DNA from: Litoribacillus peritrichatus
Lineage (GTDB): Bacteria; Pseudomonadota; Gammaproteobacteria; Pseudomonadales; Litoribrevibacteraceae
Direction: 5' to 3'
NCBI RefSeq assembly: GCF_039537985.1
Contig: NZ_BAABBN010000002.1
Coordinates: 62,001 to 126,000, forward strand
DNA length: 64,000 nucleotides
The notes under the pieces were generated by a model. That model was given only the letters and a program-made list of their open reading frames with translations. It ran no database searches and had not been told where the DNA came from. Both the position numbers and the translations under genes were made by a program. Below, in pieces: positions 23,996-33,452 of the stretch. The stretch's first letter is position 1, and every line of letters starts with the position of its first letter.

Positions 23996-24124
23996 CGTAT
24001 CAAGCGTGATTGAATGAGCTACTATCATAGCGAGTTTGGTGGCTGACGTCTTGACTGGATGGTCTTTGGGGTTAGCCGGACTCTCTGTTTGAACAATTAA
24101 TGTGAACGATGAACGAGTAGTGAT

Positions 24125-24475
24125 ATGGATAAGGTGTTTATAAACGGCCTGAAGGTACAGGCGGTAATCGGTGTTTATGAGTTTGAACGATTGCACTCAC
24201 AACCGTTGATATTTGATATTGTGATGACGTCCGATTTAAAACCTGCCGGTCAAAGTGATGACTTAAACGATGCCATTAATTATGCGGCAGTCAGTGAGGA
24301 TGTGGTGTTGTTGGCAAAAAACTCGAAACCTTTGCTGATTGAGCGTTTGGCGGAGGAAGTTGCGGCTATGATTCTGCAAAAATACCAGCCGCAAGACGTC
24401 ACGGTGAAAATTTCGAAGCCGGAGGCTGTGGCTGCCGCCAATTGTGTCGGTGTAGAGATTACCCGCTCAAAATAG
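24125..24475 (+). CDS. folB: Dihydroneopterin aldolase
   Basis: 116 residues. Converts 7,8-dihydroneopterin to 6-hydroxymethyl-7,8-dihydropterin in folate synthesis. The N-terminal MDKVFINGLKVQAVIGVYEFERLHSQPLIFDI segment, the conserved Glu in VYEFE and the Lys in VKISKPEAV fit the family. It starts a folate gene group: folK follows 74 bp downstream and a pteridine-reductase-like gene converges from the other strand. Confidence 0.97.
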   Translation: MDKVFINGLKVQAVIGVYEFERLHSQPLIFDIVMTSDLKPAGQSDDLNDAINYAAVSEDVVLLAKNSKPLLIERLAEEVAAMILQKYQPQDVTVKISKPEAVAAANCVGVEITRSK

Positions 24476-24549
24476 CTTGTTTCTTAAACAATAGCTCTTT
24501 CTCGAAAGCACCATTAATCTGTTAGCAACTTCAGTAGTAAGGAAAAGAT

Positions 24550-25062
24550 ATGACATCGGTCTTTGTCAGTATCGGAACAAACATTCGTCGCTATTTTCAT
24601 GTGACCGCTGCTTTGGATCGTTTGTACGAGGCTTTTGGCCCATTGGATGTATCGCAGGTGTATGAAAGTGAAGCGGTGGGTTTCGATGGTGATCATTTTT
24701 TAAACTTAGTGGCGCGTTTTGATACGAATAAAACGATAGGCGAGTTATCCAAATGGCTTAAAGCGCTGGAAGATGAATACGGGCGTTGCCGAAATGTTGA
24801 GAAATTCAGTGCCCGAACGCTCGACATTGATATTTTGACGTACGATCATGTGATTGGGCTGGTGGATGGCGTCGAGCTGCCTCGTGATGAAATTTCAAAG
24901 AATGCTTTTGTGTTGTTGCCGTTGTCTGAAATAGCGGGCGAAGAACAACATCCTGCTTACGCGGCCTGTTATTCAGAAATGTGGTCAGGCTATGATAAGA
25001 AAGCACAAAAGTTGTGGTCAGTCGATTTTGAGTGGCAAGGCAAAAAAATCTCCAGATCATAA
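24550..25062 (+). CDS. folK: 6-hydroxymethyl-7,8-dihydropterin pyrophosphokinase
   Basis: 170 residues. Transfers pyrophosphate from ATP to hydroxymethyl-dihydropterin, the step after FolB. Visible HPPK motifs: SIGTNI near the start, FLNLVARF, LEDEYGRCRNVEKFSARTLDIDIL (the RxxR...R-T-L-D-x-D-I-L signature with catalytic Asp pair), and LPRDEISKNAFVLLPL. AAGGAAAAG precedes the ATG. It is probably co-transcribed with folB. Confidence 0.96.
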   Translation: MTSVFVSIGTNIRRYFHVTAALDRLYEAFGPLDVSQVYESEAVGFDGDHFLNLVARFDTNKTIGELSKWLKALEDEYGRCRNVEKFSARTLDIDILTYDHVIGLVDGVELPRDEISKNAFVLLPLSEIAGEEQHPAYAACYSEMWSGYDKKAQKLWSVDFEWQGKKISRS

Positions 25063-25078
25063 GATGCTGGAGATCTTG

Positions 25079-25840
25079 TTAACTAAAAAGCGTTCTTCCT
25101 CCATCCACAGACAGTATTTGGCCGGTGATGTAACTGGGGCCGTCAGCCAGAAATAAAGCGGTGTCTGCAATGTGTTGTGGGTCGCCGAGCGTTTGTGCCG
25201 GTATTTTATTCAGCGTTTCTTGTTTGTATTCCTCATTCACTTCGTCTTCTTGATCAGGCCAAAGAATGGCGCCGGGGGCGATGCCGTTGACTCGAATGTT
25301 TGGCGCTAATTCTTTGGCCAGGCTCAGGGTCAGCATTTGATTCGCTGCTTTGGCCATGCTGTATACCGTATGGTCTTTGAGCGGTTTTTGAGCATGAATG
25401 TCCACCAAATTGATGACGCTGCTTGTGTGTTCGGGGGACTCGGTGGAGTGTTTGAGAAGCAGTGGGACAAGGCTTTGAGTTAGAAACAAAGGCGCCTTTG
25501 CGTTGCTTTCAAATAAATCATCCCAGTCTTGCTCCGTAATCGTGCCGATGGAGGTGGGGTAAAAGCTGGAAGCGTTATTAATCAAAACAGCCAAGGCGTC
25601 GGTTATTTCGCAGACTTGTTTGGTAATGGCTTCCGGCTGGGACAGGCTACCATGGCAGGTAAAGGCTGACTCAGGGCGAACTTGATTGAATTCCGCACAG
25701 AGCTTGTGCGCGGCTGCTTCAGACCCAAAGTAGTGAATAATCACCCGATAACCCGCCTTATGGAACGTTTTGGCCATGGCTGCCCCCAAGCGCTGAGCGG
25801 CTCCTGTTATCAGTACGGTCTTTTCGTTTTGTCTTGCCAT
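25079..25840 (-). CDS. folM: Pteridine-reductase-like SDR (FolM-type)
   Basis: About 253 residues from the ATG at 25840; a TTG at 25879 with AGGAGA close by is an alternative start. The cofactor motif is TGAAQRLG, the TGxxxRxG form typical of pteridine reductases (PTR1/FolM) rather than the classical TGxxxGxG. NNAS, the catalytic Ser/Tyr/Lys (YSMAKAANQ) and a C-terminal TGQILSVDGG are present. FolM-type enzymes reduce dihydromonapterin or dihydrofolate. Convergence with folB-folK supports a pterin role. The exact substrate is inference. Confidence 0.85.
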   Translation of the reverse strand: MARQNEKTVLITGAAQRLGAAMAKTFHKAGYRVIIHYFGSEAAAHKLCAEFNQVRPESAFTCHGSLSQPEAITKQVCEITDALAVLINNASSFYPTSIGTITEQDWDDLFESNAKAPLFLTQSLVPLLLKHSTESPEHTSSVINLVDIHAQKPLKDHTVYSMAKAANQMLTLSLAKELAPNIRVNGIAPGAILWPDQEDEVNEEYKQETLNKIPAQTLGDPQHIADTALFLADGPSYITGQILSVDGGRTLFS

Positions 25841-26018
25841 TTGATCCACTTTATAGATTGAGTCCAAGTCTGACTGCAATTCTCCTGTTTACAATAATTT
25901 AAGTAAAGTTGTTCTTAAATACCTTTCAAATTCATATGGTTGTCTATACTTGAAGGCACTGGTTTGTAATCGTGAACTGTATTCACATAAGAATTCACAG
26001 GATTGAGACGGAGACAGA

Positions 26019-28673
26019 ATGAGTCAGCATGATATTGACCCTACGGAAACCGAGGAATGGTTAGCAGCTTTTCAGTCAGTCATTCAACACAGAGGCAAGC
26101 AAAGAGCGCAGTTTTTACTGGATAGGCTGGTAAATAAAGCTGGTCAACTAGGGGCCATGACCCCATACGCACTCACGACTCCTTATCGAAATTCAATACC
26201 TAAGGAAGCTGAAGCCCCTTATCCAGGGGATGTTTTCATGGAGCGCCGGATTCGCTCAATCATTCGCTGGAATGCATTGGCGATGGTGATGCGGGCTAAT
26301 AAGGAGTCTTCAGATATTGGCGGCCATATCGCCAGCTTTTCTTCAAGCGCGACCTTGTACGATGTGGGTTTTAATCATTTCTTTCGTTCGCCCACCGAAG
26401 AGCATGGCGGGGATTTGGTCTACATTCAGGGGCACAGCTCGCCCGGAGTTTACGCCCGCTCATTTTTAGAGGGGCGCTTTTCGGAAGATCGTTTGAATAA
26501 CTTCCGACGGGAAGTGGATGGTGACGGTCTTTCATCGTACCCACATCCTTGGCTCATGCCGGACTACTGGCAGTTTCCGACGGTTTCTATGGGGCTGGGA
26601 CCTTTACAGGCGATTTATCAGGCGCACTTCATGAAATACCTCGGAAACCGGGGGCTGGTGGATGTGCAGGATCGCAAGGTCTGGGCTTACATTGGCGACG
26701 GAGAAACCGATGAGCCGGAAACGCTGGGTGCCATTGCTCTGGCGGGTCGGGAAAAACTCGATAATTTAGTCTTTGTGGTGAATTGTAATTTGCAGCGGTT
26801 GGATGGCCCGGTGCGAGGGAACGGTAAAATCATTCAGGAACTGGAAGGCCAGTTCCGGGGTGCGGGTTGGAATGTGATTAAAGTCGTGTGGGGGCGCCAC
26901 TGGGACCCGCTGTTAGCCAAAGACGAGGACGGTATTCTTGAACAGCGAATGGCGGAAGTGGTTGATGGCGAATACCAGAACTATAAAACCAAAGGCGGTG
27001 CTTACACGAGAGAACACTTCTTTGGTGCTTACCCAGAGTTGCTGGAATTGGTAAAAGATTACAGTGATGAGCAGTTGTATCAGCTAAACCGGGGCGGTCA
27101 CGACCCGTATAAAGTTTACGCCGCTTACGCCGCCGCAGCTTCGCATAAGGGGCAGCCCACCATTATTTTGGCAAAGACTGTGAAAGGGTACGGCATGGGG
27201 CAGGCCGGTGAAGCTCAAAATCAGACACACTCCGTGAAGAAGTTGGAGTTGGAATCACTGAAGGGCTTTCGGGATAAATTTGACATTCCTGTATCAGACA
27301 GTCAGATAGAGTCATTGCCTTATTATCGCCCGGCTCCGGATTCAGCTGAGATGCGATACATGAGAGAGCGACGGGAAAAATTGGGTGGGCCTTACCCTGT
27401 GCGCCGTACGTCTTCGGAAAGTTTGGCTGTGCCGACGCTGGAATCACTGGCCAATAACCTGAAAGGCTCTGGAACCCGAGAAATATCCACGACCATGGCT
27501 TTTGTAAGGTTGTTATCAACCTTGGTGAAAGATAAGTCCATTGGTGAGCGAGTGGTGCCGATTGTGCCGGACGAAGCCAGAACCTTCGGGATGGAAGGGA
27601 TGTTTCGTCAGCTGGGTATATATTCGTCGGTGGGTCAGTTGTATGAACCACATGACTCAGGCCAACTGATGTACTACAAAGAAGACATCAAAGGCCGGAT
27701 ATTGGAAGAAGGGATTAACGAAGCCGGGGCGATGGCGGCGTGGATTGCGGCAGCAACGTCGTACAGCAACAACGGTTTTCCGATGATTCCGTTTTATATT
27801 TATTACTCCATGTTTGGTTTTCAGCGGATTGGTGACCTGGCTTGGGCGGCGGGTGATATTCAGGCCCGTGGTTTCTTATTGGGCGGGACGGCAGGGCGAA
27901 CGACTCTCAACGGTGAAGGGTTGCAGCATCAGGACGGCCACTCCCATATTTTGGCATCGACGATCCCGAATTGTCGAGCTTACGATCCAACCTACAATTA
28001 TGAACTAACCACCATCATTCAGCACGGCCTGCAGGAGATGTATACCGATCAGAAGAATGTGTATTACTACCTGACGTTGATGAATGAAAATTACGTTCAC
28101 CCCGATATGCCAGAGGGCATTGAAGAGGGCATCATTAAAGGCATGTACCTGTTGAAGGAAGATACCTCCAACAGAAAATCGAGGGCTCAGTTATTAGGCA
28201 GTGGTACGATTTTACGGGAGGTTGAGGCTGCAGCAGAGATTCTGTCCGAGCAGTTTGATATCGCTTGTGATGTCTGGAGTGTCACCAGCTTTAATGAATT
28301 GGGTCGAGATGTTCAATCTGTGGATCGTTGGAACATGCTGCACGCCGATGAAAAACCAAAGCTGTCTTATGCGCGCGAATGTTTGCAGAACCGGGGACAG
28401 GTCGCGGTTGCAGCTACGGATTACATGAAGGCTTATGCCGATCAGATTCGAAAAGATGTACCAATGGCTTATACCGTGCTGGGGACAGACGGTTTTGGTC
28501 GAAGCGATACCCGAAATAAATTGCGTCACTTCTTTGAGGTGGACCGTTTCTATATTTGCATTGCGGTTTTACATGCTTTGTCTCAGCAAGGATTGGTTAA
28601 AGCGTCCGTGGTACGGGAGGCTCAGCAGGAGTTCAGTATCGATGCAGATAAGATAGACCCCATGTTGCTTTAG
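26019..28673 (+). CDS. aceE: Pyruvate dehydrogenase E1 component (homodimeric)
   Basis: 884 residues, the usual AceE length. Decarboxylates pyruvate with thiamine diphosphate and acetylates the lipoyl groups of E2. The ThDP motif runs from GDGETDEPE to NCN (about residues 228-253). Other landmarks are YIQGHSSPGVYARSFLEGR and the EGINEAGAMAAW segment of the transketolase-like central domain. GGAGA precedes the ATG. aceF follows 99 bp later, forming the pdh operon; no pdhR-like regulator is adjacent. Confidence 0.99.
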   Translation: MSQHDIDPTETEEWLAAFQSVIQHRGKQRAQFLLDRLVNKAGQLGAMTPYALTTPYRNSIPKEAEAPYPGDVFMERRIRSIIRWNALAMVMRANKESSDIGGHIASFSSSATLYDVGFNHFFRSPTEEHGGDLVYIQGHSSPGVYARSFLEGRFSEDRLNNFRREVDGDGLSSYPHPWLMPDYWQFPTVSMGLGPLQAIYQAHFMKYLGNRGLVDVQDRKVWAYIGDGETDEPETLGAIALAGREKLDNLVFVVNCNLQRLDGPVRGNGKIIQELEGQFRGAGWNVIKVVWGRHWDPLLAKDEDGILEQRMAEVVDGEYQNYKTKGGAYTREHFFGAYPELLELVKDYSDEQLYQLNRGGHDPYKVYAAYAAAASHKGQPTIILAKTVKGYGMGQAGEAQNQTHSVKKLELESLKGFRDKFDIPVSDSQIESLPYYRPAPDSAEMRYMRERREKLGGPYPVRRTSSESLAVPTLESLANNLKGSGTREISTTMAFVRLLSTLVKDKSIGERVVPIVPDEARTFGMEGMFRQLGIYSSVGQLYEPHDSGQLMYYKEDIKGRILEEGINEAGAMAAWIAAATSYSNNGFPMIPFYIYYSMFGFQRIGDLAWAAGDIQARGFLLGGTAGRTTLNGEGLQHQDGHSHILASTIPNCRAYDPTYNYELTTIIQHGLQEMYTDQKNVYYYLTLMNENYVHPDMPEGIEEGIIKGMYLLKEDTSNRKSRAQLLGSGTILREVEAAAEILSEQFDIACDVWSVTSFNELGRDVQSVDRWNMLHADEKPKLSYARECLQNRGQVAVAATDYMKAYADQIRKDVPMAYTVLGTDGFGRSDTRNKLRHFFEVDRFYICIAVLHALSQQGLVKASVVREAQQEFSIDADKIDPMLL

Positions 28674-28772
28674 TTGTTCGAGATTGATGGTTTGAGAGGG
28701 GGCGTTCGAGATCAACGCATTGTTGGGTTAAGAGCAGCAGAAAGACGCTTTATATCAGAGGAAAGGATTGTG

Positions 28773-30452
28773 ATGGACGAAATCAAAATACCTGATTTGG
28801 GTGGTTTCCAAGACATCGAAATTATTGAAATGCCGGTTGCTGAAGGTGATGCCGTAGAGCAGGACGAAGCTTTGTTGGTGTTAGAAACTGATAAGGCGAC
28901 GATGGAGGTTCCCGCGCCTTCAGCCGGAGTAATTAAGCGCTTTAACGTTAAAGTCGGGGATAAAGTGAATGAGGGTGATGTCTTTGCGTCAATGGAGATT
29001 CAAGGGCAAGCACAAGATTCGGCAGAAGAAATGGAGAGCAGTACGGTGGCAGGTGACGCCGCTTCATCACCGCAGCAAGTTGATTCGTCGAGTGCGCACT
29101 CTGGTGAGGCGGTTCAGCAGGCTGCATCCGATAACGTAAGTTATGAACAATCTATTGTGGTGCCTGACATTGGCGGTGCTTCCGATGTATCGGTGATTGA
29201 GGTATCGGTATCGGAAGGTCAGTCGATTGATGCGGAAGAATCCTTGATTGTTTTGGAGACGGATAAAGCGACCATGGAAGTGCCTTCTTCGGTGGCGGGG
29301 GTGGTTCAGACGTTGGCTATTAAAGTCGGCGATAAAGTGAATGAAGGTGACCTCATTGCAGTGGTTTTGGTTGAGGGTAAGGAAAGCTCTCTTCATCAGG
29401 CCGCTAATTCAGCCGAAGATAAATCGGATGAAGCTGAAGAAAAGGTTAAAGTTCAATCAGTTGGCGCCGATAGCAATAAAGACGGCTCGAATCACCAAAG
29501 CCAGGCTTTGGCCGACGAGGGTAAAACACTTTCAACCAGTTCAAGCATTTACGCCGGGCCTGCGGTCAGAAAGTTGGCCAGAGAGTTTGGTGTTTCGTTG
29601 AAGGATGTTCTCCAGTTAATTGGCGCGTCCGGCCCGAAAGGCCGAGTATTACAAGAAGATATACAGGGTTATGTGAAAAAGCGTTTGGGTGAATCGAACG
29701 ACACGCAACCTTCCGGAGCGGGCATAGAGCCTATTCCAGCGGTGGATTTCAGCCGATTTGGTTCGGTAAGACGAGAAGCACTGTCCCGAATTCAAAAGAT
29801 CAGTGCTCAGCATTTACACCGTTGCTGGCTGAACGTTCCTCACGTTACGCAATTTGATGAAATTGATATTACTGAACTGGAAAGCTTCAGAAAGAAAGTG
29901 AATCAGGATGGGATCTACGACGTAAAACTTACGTTGGTTCCTTTTTTGGTCAAAGCCGTGCAAAAAGTGCTTTCTGAAATGCCGCGCTTCAATGCCTCAC
30001 TGGCGCCTGAAGGCGATGAAATAATAATTAAAGAGTACTATCACATTGGTGTTGCAGTGGATACAAATCAAGGTCTGATGGTGCCTGTCGTTAAAAATGT
30101 GGATACAAAAAGTATCTTGAACATTGCCAGTGATTGTATGCATTATGCTCAACAGGCGAGAGAAGGAAAGCTTAAACCTGATGCATTGCAGGGAAGTTGT
30201 TTTTCAATATCCAGCTTGGGTGGCATTGGAGGAACGCAGTTTACTCCGATTGTAAATGCACCTGAAGTGGCGATATTAGGGGTGTCTAAAGCGTCGATCA
30301 AACCCGTTTGGGCGGACGAGGGATGGCAACCGAGATTAATATTACCAATCGCTTTATCTTATGATCATAGGGTTATTGATGGCGTATTGGCTGCAAAGTT
30401 CACAACGAGATTAAAGCAAGTATTGGAAGATAGCCGTCATTTGCTTTTATAA
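28773..30452 (+). CDS. aceF: Dihydrolipoamide acetyltransferase (pyruvate dehydrogenase E2)
   Basis: 559 residues from the ATG at 28773, preceded by AGGAAAGG; the frame is open from 28674 but those residues are foreign to the family. Two lipoyl domains are visible, each with ETDKATMEVP (Lys41 and about Lys164). Alanine/serine-rich linkers follow, then the peripheral subunit-binding domain (YAGPAVRKLAREFGVSL, about 258-295) and the CoA acyltransferase domain with YDHRVIDG (catalytic His about 532). AceF of E. coli has three lipoyl domains, so this is the two-domain form. The third PDH subunit, Lpd, is not here. Confidence 0.98.
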   Translation: MDEIKIPDLGGFQDIEIIEMPVAEGDAVEQDEALLVLETDKATMEVPAPSAGVIKRFNVKVGDKVNEGDVFASMEIQGQAQDSAEEMESSTVAGDAASSPQQVDSSSAHSGEAVQQAASDNVSYEQSIVVPDIGGASDVSVIEVSVSEGQSIDAEESLIVLETDKATMEVPSSVAGVVQTLAIKVGDKVNEGDLIAVVLVEGKESSLHQAANSAEDKSDEAEEKVKVQSVGADSNKDGSNHQSQALADEGKTLSTSSSIYAGPAVRKLAREFGVSLKDVLQLIGASGPKGRVLQEDIQGYVKKRLGESNDTQPSGAGIEPIPAVDFSRFGSVRREALSRIQKISAQHLHRCWLNVPHVTQFDEIDITELESFRKKVNQDGIYDVKLTLVPFLVKAVQKVLSEMPRFNASLAPEGDEIIIKEYYHIGVAVDTNQGLMVPVVKNVDTKSILNIASDCMHYAQQAREGKLKPDALQGSCFSISSLGGIGGTQFTPIVNAPEVAILGVSKASIKPVWADEGWQPRLILPIALSYDHRVIDGVLAAKFTTRLKQVLEDSRHLLL

Positions 30453-30480
30453 GGTTTCCTGTTAAGAAGTTGGTGTATAT

Positions 30481-32514
30481 ATGAAGCTGATAATTCGTCC
30501 TTTCGTCAAGTTGATGAATCAACTGAATTACGCGTACAAATTCAGTTTGATCAACGTGATGTTCCTGCTCCCATTGTTGGCTTTAAGTTACGGTTTGGTT
30601 GAAGAGCTTCAGTCTGATATTGAAATCACCGAAAGTCAGATTGAGGGTGTTGAAATCGTCAAAGACACCTTGTTAGCCCTTCAGTTTGCTGCCGAGTACC
30701 GGGATTTAAAAGCTACTTATATCTACAAAGGCAATGAAGAAATGCGCAGCCGCATTGCCCAGTCTGAAGGGAATGTGGAAGAAGCCTTGGCCAAACTGGC
30801 GGGTTGGAAACCCAAGTGGGACAAAGAAGATCGGTTGACGGCGCAAATGACATTGGCGTTTGAAAGCTGGGAAAAGCTTAAAACCGACAATGTTCGTGAC
30901 TATTACGTGGATGAGCAGGTAAAGCGTTACCAGGACTTACTGAAACCGCTTATCCGCATGTTAAAAACCACCACACGGGCCTCGGGCCTGGCTCAGGCGC
31001 ACGATGGGGCCATCTTAAGTTTGCAAGAGTTGTTGGTTCGGCTGTATCCGGAATTCTCGCCTTTGGTCGCTAAGTTACGAGCTACGGGGATGGTGGCTTT
31101 TAATGCCGGCTTTATGGATTCCGGTACATCTGATTCTTTGAATGACGCTTACGATGGCTTTATTGATTCCCTGGCGCGTTTTGAGAAAGACATGAATGAG
31201 CTGATGGAAGAAGACCCAAGGTTGATGCGTGCACTTGAAGAGCCTGTCAGCGGTTTAGTGGGCAGAATGAATGACATGATGGCGTATTTGGACGATAACC
31301 TGATTTCGGCTATTCAGCTTGAGTCTACTTGGGATAAGTATTACGTCGACAGTTCTGATTACGTTAATGAGTTGTTTAATATTATGGGAGTGACGGTTAC
31401 TCCGCTCATGACCCGGATTCTTGAAAATCGCCTTGAAGAGCAGAGTTCGACCCTTCGAATCTTTTTGATTTCAATTACGGTGTTGTTGGTCATTATTCTG
31501 TTAATGTTCTTGGGTTTTTATGTGTCTGTGAATGACACCATTGCCAGCTTCCGGAATTCCGCTAAAAAAGTTTCTAACGGTGATATGAAAGTTCGAATGA
31601 GCTTGCACACTCGCGATGAGATGGGTGAATTAACCACTGAATTTAATACCATGGTTCAGCGTATTCACGACCTGATTCAGGCAGTCAGTATGACTGCAGT
31701 GGAGGTGGACACGCAGTCCAGTAAACTTGAATCGATTTCTTCCAAAAGCCGAGACTCAGTAGATCGCCAGATGCAGGAAACTGAACAGGTTACTGTGGCT
31801 GTGAATGAAATGACGGCCCAGGTTCAGCAGGTGGAAGAGAATGCAACACATGCTACGCGAGAAGCTGAGAAGGCGAAACAAGAAGCCTCAGTGGGGACAC
31901 AACAGGTAGACGCTGCGCTCAAGAATATCGATGTGTTAGCGTCGGAAATAGAAAATTCGGTGTCAGTGATTAATCGAGTCGCAAAAGACAGTGCCAATAT
32001 TTCTCAGGTTCTGGACGTGATTAAAGGCATTGCCGAACAGACTAACTTATTGGCATTGAATGCTGCTATCGAAGCTGCTCGTGCGGGTGAGCAGGGCCGT
32101 GGATTTGCGGTGGTGGCAGATGAAGTTCGTACACTGGCTCAAAGAACACAGTCTTCTACGGAAGAAATTGAAGAAATGATTTCGCGTTTACAGTCGGGTG
32201 TGAAAGACGCCGTTAAGGCGATGGAGGTCAGTCACGATCGAGCCTCTCAAACGGTTGATGAGTCAGGTAAAGTAGGCGAAGTATTGGCTAACATCAGTGC
32301 CTTGATTGAATCCATTACCGCGATGAACCAGCAAATAGCGTTGGCTTGCAGCGAACAAACCAATGTGGTGGTGGAGATTGATCGGAACATTAACTCTATT
32401 TCAGATTTGAGCCAACAGACATCGGGAGATGCTGAAAGTACGGCCAGAGCCAGTGGGGAAATGGCTCAATTAACGCATTCGTTGCAAGAGCTGATCAGTG
32501 CTTTTAAAGTCTGA
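30481..32514 (+). CDS. Methyl-accepting chemotaxis protein
   Basis: 677 residues. TM1 is at about 22-41, followed by a large periplasmic helical sensor region (about 42-325), TM2 at about 326-349, a HAMP domain (about 350-402) and a cytoplasmic signalling hairpin. The hairpin tip IAEQTNLLALNAAIEAARAGEQGRG (about 516-540 region) is the CheA/CheW-binding signature. No C-terminal NWETF-type pentapeptide is seen. The ligand is unknown. It lies 28 bp after aceF on the same strand, with a weak ribosome site, so it might share the pdh transcript. A strong terminator follows. Confidence 0.96.
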   Translation: MKLIIRPFVKLMNQLNYAYKFSLINVMFLLPLLALSYGLVEELQSDIEITESQIEGVEIVKDTLLALQFAAEYRDLKATYIYKGNEEMRSRIAQSEGNVEEALAKLAGWKPKWDKEDRLTAQMTLAFESWEKLKTDNVRDYYVDEQVKRYQDLLKPLIRMLKTTTRASGLAQAHDGAILSLQELLVRLYPEFSPLVAKLRATGMVAFNAGFMDSGTSDSLNDAYDGFIDSLARFEKDMNELMEEDPRLMRALEEPVSGLVGRMNDMMAYLDDNLISAIQLESTWDKYYVDSSDYVNELFNIMGVTVTPLMTRILENRLEEQSSTLRIFLISITVLLVIILLMFLGFYVSVNDTIASFRNSAKKVSNGDMKVRMSLHTRDEMGELTTEFNTMVQRIHDLIQAVSMTAVEVDTQSSKLESISSKSRDSVDRQMQETEQVTVAVNEMTAQVQQVEENATHATREAEKAKQEASVGTQQVDAALKNIDVLASEIENSVSVINRVAKDSANISQVLDVIKGIAEQTNLLALNAAIEAARAGEQGRGFAVVADEVRTLAQRTQSSTEEIEEMISRLQSGVKDAVKAMEVSHDRASQTVDESGKVGEVLANISALIESITAMNQQIALACSEQTNVVVEIDRNINSISDLSQQTSGDAESTARASGEMAQLTHSLQELISAFKV

Positions 32515-32540
32515 AAAAACTAATGCGAGTATCTTAAAAA

Positions 32541-32567
32541 AACGCCAGATAATCTGGCGTTTTTTTA
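32541..32567. terminator. Bidirectional terminator
   Basis: acgccaga (32542-32549) pairs with tctggcgt (32553-32560), with A-run before and T-run (7 T) after. It serves both the chemoreceptor gene and the convergent pil operon. Confidence 0.9.
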
Positions 32568-32592
32568 TGCTCGGCTATTCAATGAGTTGAAT

Positions 32593-33441
32593 TTAAAGCG
32601 TCGATAAATACCAGTGATTTACCTCTGCTCCGTAAAGAAACGCAATGACGCCGGCAATGGCCAAACTTGGGCCAAATGGGAAAGGCCGACTCTCACCTGA
32701 TTTGAACATTTGACTCAGCCCAAAAACAAGTCCGATCACCGAAGATATGATCAATATTTGTGGAAGCATCATCCAGCCACACCAAGCGCCAAGTGCGGCT
32801 AATAACTTGAAATCGCCGTAACCCATGCCTTCTTTGCCTGTGGTGAGTTTAAATAGCCAAAAAATCGACCATAGGATCAGATAACCAAAAACTGCACCAA
32901 AAAGTGCACTGGTGAGATCGGTATAGAGGTTCATTGAATTTGCAATTAAGCCAAGCCATAACAAGGGCAAGGTAATGTTATCGGGTAATAATTGCTCATC
33001 CAGGTCAATGAAAAACAGAGCGATCAACAGCCAGATGAATACCATGGCCATTGCCCCGGCAAGTGTGGGCTGGAAATGGTAAATCATGACCCCTGAAAGA
33101 AGACCTGTTAATGCTTCAATGGATGGATATCGCAGCGATATGTGCGCTTTACAGTTGCTGCACTTACCTCTTAAAAAGAGGTAGCTGATTACTGGAATAT
33201 TCTCCCAAGGGCGAATTTTATGCTGGCACTTGGGGCAGGTTGATGCTGGTGTCACTAGGTTAAAGCTCTCTTGCTCTAACTTCTCTTTGTCTAGCTCAAG
33301 AAAATCGTGGCACTCTTCTTTCCATTGACGCTTTAACATCACCGGCACCCGGTAAATCACGACGTTTAAAAAGCTTCCTACTAATAAACCTAAGATCACA
33401 GAAAAGGCGAGCAGTTGCTCGCCTGAATAATTTAATTCCAT
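32593..33441 (-). CDS. pilD: Prepilin peptidase/N-methyltransferase
   Basis: 282 residues, polytopic inner-membrane aspartic protease that cleaves type IV prepilin leaders after Gly and methylates the new N-terminus. A CxxC-x21-CxxC zinc motif (CPKC ... CSNC) is at about 72-100. The catalytic aspartates are in FFIDLDEQLLPD and GYGDFKLLAALG. Last in the pilB-pilC-pilD gene order, 11 bp after pilC. Confidence 0.98.
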   Translation of the reverse strand: MELNYSGEQLLAFSVILGLLVGSFLNVVIYRVPVMLKRQWKEECHDFLELDKEKLEQESFNLVTPASTCPKCQHKIRPWENIPVISYLFLRGKCSNCKAHISLRYPSIEALTGLLSGVMIYHFQPTLAGAMAMVFIWLLIALFFIDLDEQLLPDNITLPLLWLGLIANSMNLYTDLTSALFGAVFGYLILWSIFWLFKLTTGKEGMGYGDFKLLAALGAWCGWMMLPQILIISSVIGLVFGLSQMFKSGESRPFPFGPSLAIAGVIAFLYGAEVNHWYLSTL

Positions 33442-33452
33442 AAGTTACCTTA

